Positions 54,422-64,000 of a stretch of 64,000 bases of DNA are shown in pieces. The position numbers and the translations under genes were made by a program. The notes beneath the pieces are model-generated. The model worked only from the letters and a program-made list of their open reading frames with translations, ran no database searches and had not been told where the DNA came from. Source of the stretch: Nigrospora sphaerica (lineage: Eukaryota > Ascomycota > Sordariomycetes > Amphisphaeriales > Apiosporaceae); NCBI GenBank assembly GCA_018287875.1, contig JAGVVL010000015.1, forward strand, positions 1,736,001 to 1,800,000. Direction: 5' to 3'. Each line of letters opens with the position of its first letter. Position 1 is the first letter of the stretch.

Positions 54422-57400
54422 GCCGGAAAAGGCGGGATCGAAAGAAAGAAGATGCTATCCGGGTCAACCGGGGTGACGGCCGGCCGTAACGCGATAGCAA
54501 GAAAACAGAAGCGAAAGAAGCAAAGGGATATATTCAGACCATGCCCCGGCTGAATAGGCTTGGTCGGCCTAGGCGTTGCTGGGCGCGAGATACAAAAGAG
54601 GGGAGCTCCGGGACCGACTGGCGCAGTATCAACTCGCAAGTTCGGCGTGTCTGGGTATTCTCGGCCGCCGGGGAGTCGCTGAAGGAGAGTCGCCGGGACT
54701 GAACGAAACGAAAATAGTATATTACAGAAAAAAAAAAAACTCAACCTGGAGTAAACGAAGGCGAATGAAAGAAACGTGCAAACGAAACGCAGCACGCATG
54801 AGAGCCGAAGCGAAGAGAAGGGGAGAAAGAGAGAAAAAAGACGCTTCTGCCCCGAAGCGAAGAACGACCAACAGAAGAATGAAGGGGTGGAGAGAAACAG
54901 GCCGGCAGGTTTGCGCGTTGTCTGCCGGGCCTTACCCACCGAATAATGTCGTCTCCAACGCGGAGAGGTTTCCAAGATCCATGCCCACTGCCCGTCCGGG
55001 GGTGGGAGGGCAGCCAGGCGTTTAGATTTCCCTAACAGGCGGGCCATGCCCACCCAGCGCTTGCGTACGCCCTCGCCGGGTCAGGCACGCAAAGACAGGA
55101 AAAGGGTGAGGCTGTGTGGGCGGAAAGCGTGCAAGACGGGCTCAGACTGAAACCGTTCGGGTAGGATCTGGGCGGAGTTTCGTCTCAATCCGGGCGGGGT
55201 CCCCTGGGTACACCCAAGCAAAACCACTGACAGGTCTAGGCAACGGGGCTCGCGCCGCCGCGTCGCTGTACCCTCGAGGTCGCCTCGTCTCGCCGGCACG
55301 CACGGCTTGGGCGACGACATGTTCCCCCGGACGCGTCCGGAAGGGTGAAGAAGAGACAGGCCGATCATGGCGGACGTAGGATTTGACGAGCGGTAATCGT
55401 CTATGGACGCGGGGACCGCCAAGAAGCCGTTCGACTGACGCGACCCGCCAAGGAACGACGAGCAGCCGGTCGGGAGCTATTCCCAATACGGACTAGCCCG
55501 TAAGAGTTTATTTCGAGACGTCCGGGTTCCTGCTAGGTGAGCTAGGGTGGACATGCAAATGTACGGAGTACTGTGTAGCTCGTAGCTACCTAGGTCCTTA
55601 CGTAAGATTCATACCTCTTGCGGGCTGGCCAGCTCGTTTCCCTCAACCACATGACTTCGCACCGATGGGAACTAGTCGTGTGGATTACGGACGAGAACAA
55701 GCCCCAGGAACGGATCAAAGAATGGGTAGGGCGATACGTCTACTGCAGCACATACTTAAGGACTGTCAAGAGAACTAGCTGGCTAGCGCCGGCTGGGCAG
55801 TTCGTCTACATGACACCCCTAGCCAAGCATGCCTGTTCCGCCCTACCAACGGCGCCATCTGCTCTGATCTTCGTTTGTCCCTTGGCGTGATGGGGGGAAG
55901 GGGACATGGACCCCTTCTCGCGTCACGGAATGCCGGGCTCGCGCCAGGTTGTTCCGCCCGCGGCCCGGCGGTTGGATCATCTCCCGCAAAGTCCATCGTC
56001 TTGCGCGGCGACGTCGTTGTCGTCGTCGTCGTCGTCGTCACGTAACATATGACGTTACCTCTGTATCACTGAAGCCGCTCATCCCGCCATCATCTCTGGC
56101 CAGGAAACCATGATGACGCCCGCCTCCCCCTCCTGCGAGTGGCGCTTCCCCGCGTAACCCTACGTGCATGACCCCTTCATGTGTTCGCAGCTCACGCTGG
56201 CGAATTAATACAAGCCACCGCCACCGACACCTACCGACTCCCCGACAGACACCCCCTCTTAGCTTTAGATTTCCAAACTCAATGGCAGGCAACTTTCTGC
56301 GCTCTGCTGGCAGTCGGTATCCGCCATTCTCGGCCCTTTCGGCCAGCGTCGGCACCGGCCTGCCGTAGCTTTGTTGGGCCCCGTGCCGCCAATAACCACA
56401 CCAGAAACTTCCTCGGCCACGTGCTTGTGACGCGAGCCCCCCTCGGGATGGGCACCGGCTCCTCCGTCGACTGTCGATCGACTCTCCTGGGATACCGTCG
56501 CCCGTGACCCGTCCTTATGCCACGGGTGGAACACGGAGGAGGAAGACGAGGGGACCGCTCGCCCGGACCTAGAAGGGAAAGCGCGCCGCCAACGCGATCA
56601 TGCGGGCGACGCTCTTGAAGTGAACCACCCGACCCGCGTGGTTCCTTGCTGGGGGCCTTCTCTTCGCCATGCCCAAGAGGCCCGTCCGCGATCTGCAATC
56701 CAGGGCGTGCCGTCCTGAGAACCAACGCGCTTCTTAGTCAAGCCAGGCCCCTCTTCTACTGCCCGCTGCTCCCATGACCATTTAGAGACCACGGGCGAGA
56801 TCCCGTCAGAAAAGAATGAAGATTCAGGAAACGACACAGTAGACCCATATCTGCGCCCCGGGGAATGTGCCTGGGTCGGCACAGTACGAGCGTTCCATCA
56901 TTTCACGGTTTTTCACGCTCGACTTGAGGAGCAGTCATGTAGAGGTACGTCGCCGGTGCGTTTCATTCATCCCTCATTATGCTTGATGTCTTCCGCGCCA
57001 AATGCTGTCACAATACAAAGTATTCTATTAATGGTTGCGCAGCACTGGGCCAAAGCCCAGCAGCAGCATCTGCCATGCAAGACCCTTGCGGCTACATGCA
57101 GAACGCATTCCAAGCAGCCAGACAACCATGCCGCCCCACAACGCCTACGCGGAATCTCCCTACTCCTCAAACGCCTTTATGATGTGGCCACCAAGGGCCG
57201 CTCTCTGAACTGCTTCCAAGAAAAGACTTTGGTGACACACTTCAGAGCACACTGTCATGGCTCGTACACCCCCGCCTTGTCGTCTCGGCGAGGCGCGTGG
57301 GCGTTGCTGCAGGCATACCCAGCGAACCACTGACGCATTGAACGATGGTGATATGGCGCGAGTATTAGGACAAGAGTAAGAACAAGGCGCCAATGTTCGA

Positions 57401-57670
57401 TTGCCCGGCAGCCAGAACTCGTGTGATCAACCAAGTCGAAGCCCGACGTGGGCATGTATAAGTTGGGTGTGTGTATGTGAGGTGGCGAATAACGACGTCT
57501 CTCATGGCTCTGCAAATCGGGCGCCGTCACGTTTGCGTCGGGATTCCTGCTCTTGTAGCCGTTTCCGATATCCGGCGAGGCGATTCGCTGATCTGTGGGC
57601 GAGTCGTCTTTCCGGGGCCAGGCTCTTGGAGCCGAACCCCTTAACCACGAGCTGGTAGTCTTGCAGCGCA
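54422..57670. other. Long gene-free stretch
   Basis: 3.2 kb between the GH76 promoter and the KNR4 3' end. Features are a poly-A/T tract at 54727-54739, a GTC repeat at 56011-56039, ACCTAGGT at about 55588-55595 and TACGGAGTA at 55562-55570. Frames such as 56279-56725 (-) or 57255-57671 (-) show no domain or splice partner. Confidence 0.4.
56011..56039. repeat. GTC trinucleotide repeat
   Basis: Interrupted then pure GTC/CGT run in non-coding sequence (ACGTCGTTGTCGTCGTC... to 56039). Confidence 0.8.
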
Positions 57671-59456
57671 TCAGATCTCAATCGTCTTCATGGCCCCCTC
57701 GAGTTCCTCCGTGTTCTTGCCGTTGGCTTCGGTAGGGCTGCTGGTCTTCTGAGGTGTGCTCTGCTTGGGGCTGTCGCTGGCGTCGGTGCCGTTGGCCCTC
57801 GGCGGGGACTTCGGACTGTTATCGGCAGGCAGGGGCGTCTCGACCTCCACGAGTTTTGCCGGCTTGATGCCGGTTGTGGTCAATTTGTGCGGGGGGAGTG
57901 ACGCGGCCGAGCTCGACTCCTCAGCGACCTGGGCCAGGGGGCTCGACTTGCCGCCATGGCCAGGACGGATGGGGCTGGTCAGAGGGGAAGGGCTGCTTAA
58001 CCGCTGCAAGGTCCTTCCTCGCGGTTCGCCGTCTACGGGGCTGGCGTATGGGGAGGCGGCGGGCGAGAGGGCGCCGTTGGGCGTGGCAGCCATCGACTTC
58101 CTCTTGGCTGCCGACTTGGCGCCTCGGCCGTGCTTTTGGTCCATCCTCCATCGCAAAATCTCAAAGTAGGGGGGCTCGACGCGAGTCGTCTTAAACTCGC
58201 GCAGCTTGAGCTCTTGGGTGTCCTCTTCAACAAACCACTTGCCACTGTTGAGGTCGTCGGCGACCGTGGCCAGGAAGTGGCCCCATGACCGGGCGACGAC
58301 GTATTTGATGTCATAGTCGCGTCCGAACAGAATGATCTGTCCCCATGTACCCGTGGGGCCGGGAGCGAGGTCAACAGCCAGGTTGTTACCGCCCCAGTCG
58401 CGCACGAGGGGAATCCAGGCGGGGTGGGCATAGGCGCGCTGAATGGCGCCCGCGGGCACACAGTCTTGCTTGGCAAGAAGATCCTGCCGCCAGTTCGAGG
58501 TAATGGAGCCCGAGTCGGATCCGGGTGCCGACTTGGAAGACGAGGCTTGAGCGTTGCCGTTGCTGCCACCAAAGGCCTTGGAGGGCGCCGCATGCCTGGG
58601 AGCCGAGTTCTCGAGGAGGTACTCGTGGTTGACCTTGCGCCACTGGTCCCATTCCTGAACGATTTCCTCGCAGTCCAACAGCATGGAACCGAAGATAATA
58701 CCGGTGGGGACACCGCCTCTTTCCTGGCCGTCGTGAACCGTAAGGGAGTCTCTAACGTCTTGCGGAAGCGAGCAATCCAACTGGTGTTCCAATTCGTTCA
58801 AATCGTTGTTTGTGCAGCCCTCGCACAGCTGATCCCATAGTTCCGGGTAGTTCTCCTCGGCCCAACTGTCTATACGGTTCCAAGTGTGCGAAGCGGGAGG
58901 CGCGGGCGGCATGCCGTCGGCAAAGGACTGCATGGGGATTTCACCAGGGCTGCTAACCGTTTCAAAACCATCGCCGCCCTGCTTCGCGTTGAAAGACCTC
59001 AGCCCAGGCGAGTAGGGACCGCTGGGGCCGGGGCTCCTGAGACCAGGGGAGGTGGCGGGCTGGCCGCCGCTCAGGTATGCGGTTGACGAGTCTATGCCGC
59101 CCGACAGGCGGCCCATTTCGTCGCCGTAGGGCGATGTGATGTCGGCGCGGGACTCCGAGGCGGTGGCGACAGATGTAAGCGTACTCTGTCTGTTGAGGGG
59201 CACATGCCTGCCGGTCCGGTAGGGCGAGTCGTAGGAGGAGTCTAATCAACACAGTGGTCAGCAGACGACGCGAGGAGAAAGGCGACGCGAGACGGGCGGA
59301 GGAGCGGGAGTGACGTACGTCGGTCATAACTGGTCATAGTATGCCAGAACGACTTGACGGCGGAACCAAGTCTACAGCGAAAAATCACGGTCAGTCTGCT
59401 TTCCTGGGTGGCCGGAGGCCAAGAACGCGGGACATCGGGACTCACGCTTGGCTCAT
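57671..59456 (-). CDS. KNR4: Cell-wall assembly and signalling regulator Knr4/Smi1
   Basis: SUKH/SMI1-domain protein that in yeast coordinates the cell-integrity pathway, beta-glucan synthesis and polarised growth. The N. crassa orthologue is gs-1, needed for (1,3)-beta-glucan synthesis. Three exons, complement(57671..59241, 59319..59371, 59446..59456), give 544 residues. The first exon encodes only MSQ and part of a codon; the second encodes LGSAVKSFWHTMTSYDR; splicing then yields SSYDSPYRTGRH, a characteristic N-terminus. The SMI1 domain spans about 140-390 (WAEENYPELWDQL, GIIFGSMLLDCEEIVQEWDQW, HPAWIPLVRDWGGNNLAVDL, GQIILFGRDYD). The C-terminal 150 residues are disordered and Ser/Pro-rich. 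Without the two tiny 5' exons the gene looks like a 510-codon frame with a false start. Confidence 0.95.
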
Positions 59457-62400
59457 GGTGCCTGTGGGTGTCCGACGGACGGGGGATTAAGGGGGTTCGG
59501 GTAGCAAAAGCTTCTCCAATGCAAGGTTGCGCAGACGGGAGCGGAAGGGTACGGCCGTTGGAAGTGTGATGATTAGGATTAGCTCCCGAGCAAGAGCGTT
59601 GGCTGCTCTGGTGGGCGTGTTGGCGACTTGTGATTGTTGGCGGTCGGGGGTCGCGAATTAGGTGTGCGGGCGGGAGGGAGGAAAAGGGACCCTTTGTTGA
59701 ATGAATGGGAGCAAGATGGCGATGAACGATTGACGGTGCAGGTTAATAAGCCCGAGACGCGATCGATGTCGGCTAGCGGAAAAAGGGAACCAACCAGACC
59801 AAGCCAGGTACCTTGAAATGGTCTGTTATGCTGACTAGATGGAGACTAGAAGGTGCCTGGGAGCCTGTAGGCGAGGAGGAAGCGAAAAGATGGAATCCAC
59901 AAGCCAGCCTGCGCCACGGGCGAAAGGGGGGGGGGAAGGGCCGTGGTGAGTGGGTGTGCTTGTGCGCGTAGCTAGGGGGGTAAGCAGGTACTTGGGAAGA
60001 AAGAGGTATCGGTATTGTGCGTCTCGAGTAGGAGCGTATAGAGGGTGGATGTAGGTACCAATCGCTGTACGTCCGGGGGGGGAGACGGTGGGCGACTCTG
60101 TGGTGATGAGGTGTGGTTGGTCGATTGGTGGACGGTAGGTACCTCCCTCTCCCTCTGTCTCTCTCTTCTCTCTCTCTCTCTCTTTTTGTTTTGGCGTGTT
60201 TTCAAACTGCAGGCATCGAATCCAGGCTGGCAACGAACTGGGCTCGGTGGCTTGCCTGACGTGACCAAATGGCTCTAATTTCGGGCCGCTGCAACTGGGG
60301 GGAAGGAGGTGAGGTGGAACCCAGTGCTAGGTACCTCACTTCTATGCCCGCTCGGAACAATAGGTCGTCGTCGCCGGCTCGAGTGGACGCTGCGACGGTC
60401 GAGATGCCCTCGTTCCTCCGGTAGGGCTTGGGGGGAGGGCACTACGAGAAAAAAGAATGGGATGGGGGAAGAAGAACAGCAACGACAACAAACGAAGGAA
60501 GGGCGAGAAATGGTCTCGCCGGGCGGGAAGGGAAGAGCGAAAGTCAATGTTTTTCTGTCTTCGAGGTGGTCTCAAATGTCTCCCAAAGTCATTTAGCAGT
60601 CCCCCGGTTGCAATGTTCTAGGCGTTTGGGCGGAGGTGTGGGGGGGTTGAGAATCGTGCACCCCAAACAGCTCCGGAGCAGCAGGGCCAGGCAGGGAAGA
60701 CCAGGACGGAGGACCAGGTTGACCAAGGGGTAGAGGACGTGCGGACAGTCCAGACAGTCAGACGGTGTGCAGGCAGTGGAAATGCTTCCCATACGAGGGC
60801 CGAAAGGGCCTGCGCGAATGGGACGTGGTGCGTGCGGGCGTGCCCACCGCCAGCACTTCTTTCTTTCTCCCTGCGTTGGTTCCGTCTGCCCTGTCTGCCC
60901 GCGGGCGGACCTGAACTGGAGCTAGATCCCAGCCGCCGGTGGAGAGGAAGAGATGGGAATGGCCCCGGCGAAAGATGGATGCTTGTATCGCGCGATGCAG
61001 AGTGCCGGTGTGCTGTAGTCGTATGCACCGAACGGAGCACTTTGAACAGGTTGCTACTCTCTGCCTTTTGTGTTTTATGCCGCGCTAGCTGCCAAGTAGT
61101 GGGCAGCTTGGAGGAGGGGGGGGGAGCGGGGGCGCTTGGTATCAACACGCTGTAGTGGCCTTAGCAGGTAGCCGGACTCTCGACGTCTGAAGATACAGGC
61201 ACATACGGAGGTAGGTAAGGTAAGGTAGGCAGTATAATCGGGCACCCGATATAAAAAGGTATGAGACACCGGCCAGTGGATCGGACGGACTGTCACCAAC
61301 CCATCCCGCCATCAACAGCCGCCAGCGCTGGATTTCGTTACGGGACACCTCGCACAGAGTGAAACCTGGAGCTGAAGGATTCGGGATACCTCCGAGGCAA
61401 TCTGCGTTCCTACCCAGGTAGGCCGACGGGGCTGAGAAGTTGGACTGGAGAGCGAACCGAGGCGACCGGGTTTTGTCTCCTTCCACAAAAGCCCCCGCAC
61501 CCGATGGGAAGAGGCTGGGTTTGCATTTTAAAGAGAGCTAATAAGGTCCCTACTCCACGCTGTCGACCTTCCGTCCAGCATCCGTGGTCTCGTCAGATCA
61601 TGGCCACGGGAGATGGGAGGTCAGAGCGAGGTCAACTTGATTTCATCGCAACGGCCTGACGCGGGCAACTAGTCAGTGTGCCGCGGCGTGCTGTTCCCGC
61701 CAATGCAGCTCTGCACTGCAGGTGACGACTAGCAGTAAGAAAAACCGGAGGGGGTGCATCAAGCCCGGTGCGCGATGCATACCTGTATGTACATGTACCC
61801 GCGCCGCCATACCTACGTCGCCTGTGCATACTCGGTGCGTACTGCGTACATCTATCTGTGCCGAGCGGCCTCGTGCCTTGCTTGTGCCTCTCTGCCTGCC
61901 TCCCGACTGACATCGACGGTTGCATCCCTGGCCGGGTACAGAGGAAGCTTATTAGGGTGCCTGTAGCAGCATCCAACCGGCCGCGGAGGAGCTGGAGGCG
62001 TCGTCTCGAACGGGTGCCGGTGCCCGCCTCCGGGGTACACTCTCCCGGGCGAGGTCCGTTCGTAGAACAAGAAAGCGCCCCTGGGATTTGCCGACAGGTC
62101 CAGTAGCAACCCGGGCGGCTGGCCTCACTCCCACTCAGCCCGGACAGCCCGGTGCTCTGACGCCCTATATTGAGCTTGGGGTCCAATAAGATGCACCCGA
62201 GGGGGGGGAAGGGTCGTCCTTCTTCTCACGACATGCGCTCGTCCCCTACAGGTTTGTCGATTGCCCCCGTGGCACTCCCCATCCTCATACCTCGACATGT
62301 GGCAATAAGCAGGGGGCGCGAGTGGGCGTATCATACCGGTACACAATACCGTACCAAACCACGAAGGACCGCATAGTCGTACATACAGATACACAGACTT

Positions 62401-64000
62401 GCAACAGCTGGCTAGCGTATGGCGGGCGCTGTCTCCCCTCCCCTCTCCCTTCTCCCTGCCCTCCCAGCTCCTGCGCTTGGGATACTTGAAACACGTCACT
62501 GCCGTTTTCATCATACCTACTAATCTCAGATTGCTTGCTGTGCGTTGCCGCATAGTAGCACGCTCCACCTTTCATTCGCAGAGCTGCAAAGTCATGCATG
62601 CCCGTTCCCCCCGTTCGCCCAAATTTGCAAAAGGCCGGACCGGCGACTCCTTCGACATGGCCGCCCCTTTTTTCTGGAAGCGATCGCTGTGCTTGGCCCC
62701 CCCATCTGTATTGTGTATCCATTGCTATTCTCGAAATGCTTAGCCGCCCCGCCTCTCTCGCTGTCCCTGTCACTCCCTCACTCTCTCGTCCTGCTTCTCC
62801 GCGGCTCCGCATCTGCCTCCTATCCCGGGCCCGAGCTCGCTCTGTGTACAAGGCGCGGCTCTGGTTTGCCCCAAACAATCCCCCCCAAAGGGCCCTGTCG
62901 GCGCAACAGGAGATATATGGGAGAGGGTGGTGATGGTGGCTACCGCTTCTCCCCTGCTCCAATAGCACCTGTTTCAACCAACGTCACTCGTTATGCCAAT
63001 TTCCTTTCTTTTTACCCTCCCGCGCGCCGGTGGTCGAGATGGTGCGAATCGGCGACGCCCAATCAATGCGCGCCGGTTCCCCCCTTTTTAACCGCCACAT
63101 GGAGGGAGACGCCAGGGGCCTGCATTAGTCGGCAGTGCAAAAAGCCACTTGCCAACCATCGCTCCTGTGCTTGTGCCTCCTCGTCGACTCCTGAGCACCG
63201 CCATGGCTCTCATCAGACGCTACGGAGTACCAGCTTTGGCATACCAACCGCCCAGAAACCGGCGGCTACACAATGTGCTTGGTCTCTGCGTCCCTTTCTT
63301 TCCCTTTTTTTTTCTTATTCTTCCTGTTTCCTTATCTGCCTCGCGGTAAGAAACCGTTGAACAGACCGGGTTGGCTTGCATGGCACCCTACGGCTAAGTG
63401 ACTTATGCATGAACGTGAGACGGGACAGGTGATCAATGGGCGTACCTCGAACCCCAGGCAACCTGGGCTCGGCGATAGCTAGTTGTACCAACTTGCACCA
63501 GCACGGGTAGGGAGGGACACTGGTTCCATGGCATTGAATCCATACGATGCATGCAGGCATTTGGGGCTGACCCTATTAGCCCAGGGGAAATGGGGGGGAA
63601 AAAAAGGTAACGGGGAAAACAGCAGAAGCGTCCCAGCGTCGCTCAGCAACCACCATTCCTTCCCCCCCCCTTCTACCTCCCTCCATCCGCTTGGGTAGTC
63701 AGATCGCCAAGCCCGGCTTTTCCGAGCGACTGGGTCCTGACAAGATGCCCGTTCTCTGGCCGGTCGAACCATAGTGCGATACAAGCCTTGCTTGCCGTCT
63801 TAGCCTGGGGCACGGCGGTATGGGATTCTGCCGCTGGCGAAGCAGTGTGCACCCCGACATGACGCCGGCATGCGTGACACGCTCCATATTCACGGTACAC
63901 GGCAAAAAGCGAGCAGGTGACGCATCACACGCCACTCCTGTCATGTCCCGGCCACACGGTGAGGCCCCGAAGGCCCCGAAGGCGAGGCGAGACGTCGGCT
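59457..64000. other. Long gene-free stretch upstream of KNR4
   Basis: 4.5 kb to the window edge without a supported gene. It contains a CT-rich simple repeat (60142-60184), G runs (59928-59936, 61116-61124), several AGGTACCT/TAGGTAC words (60135, 60328, 61209) and TACGGAGTA at 63221-63229. The 62750-63340 part is pyrimidine-rich on the plus strand and could be the leader of a gene beyond the window. The 271-codon frame at 62545-63360 is low in coding character. Confidence 0.4.
60142..60184. repeat. CT-rich microsatellite
   Basis: CCCTCT and TCTC runs visible from 60142, becoming a pure (TC) run to 60182, in the KNR4 upstream region. Confidence 0.85.

Noticed and set aside
62545..63360. 271-codon plus-strand frame
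   Set aside because: Composition follows pyrimidine-rich promoter-like DNA (runs of Leu, Ser, Pro); no domain, and no coding texture.

Overview
The window looks like nuclear DNA of a filamentous ascomycete (Pezizomycotina, most likely a Sordariomycete). Genes are GC-rich and cut by short introns of about 50-220 bases with GT...AG (rarely GC...AG) ends and CTAAC/CTGAC-like branch sites. Gene content is typically fungal: RPT3, SAP61, FAL1-like helicase, KNR4/SMI1, PTH11-type receptors, CFEM domain, GH76 DFG5/DCW1 and GH125. Every exon model here was made by eye from reading frame, splice sites and family knowledge; no alignment was run.

Layout. 0-4.4 kb: proteasome ATPase RPT3 (-) and a small three-exon protein (+). 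4.3-7.2 kb: no gene seen. 7.2-24.4 kb: an accessory-looking run of cytochrome P450 (-), secreted M28 aminopeptidase (-), MFS transporter (+), sugar-type MFS transporter (-), ferric-reductase-like flavocytochrome (-), secreted GH28 rhamnogalacturonase (+) and a short-chain dehydrogenase (+). 24.8-29.3 kb: a small possible mitochondrial protein (-), then the splicing factor SAP61 (-) and a FAL1/eIF4A-III helicase (+) sharing a 618-base divergent promoter. 29.7-35.2 kb: two divergent PTH11-like seven-helix receptors, the second with an N-terminal CFEM domain, and an AYR1-like reductase. 37.3-39.0 kb: a fungal multi-span membrane protein. 43.6-45.1 kb: a SIS1/PSI1-type J-protein. 46.6-54.4 kb: a secreted GH125 exo-alpha-1,6-mannosidase and a GPI-anchored GH76 DFG5/DCW1-type enzyme, separated by a 4.7-kb gene-poor island with a 23-base minisatellite, short dispersed repeats and broken reading frames. 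57.7-59.5 kb: KNR4/SMI1 (-). 59.5-64 kb: no gene seen.

How the genes fit together. Core functions are protein turnover and folding (RPT3, J-protein), RNA processing (SAP61, FAL1) and cell-wall building (GH76, GH125, KNR4). The accessory genes suggest nutrient capture and environmental sensing: pectin backbone cleavage, peptide trimming, sugar uptake, metal reduction and surface receptors. I saw no polyketide or peptide synthase, so the 7-24 kb run is not a classic secondary-metabolite cluster. I found no dramatic new system. The best leads are the mannan-enzyme pair around the repeat island, the divergent receptor pair, the two GC-AG introns, the stop-free in-frame introns that make spliced genes look intronless, and recurring TACGGAGTA and TAGGTA words in non-coding DNA.
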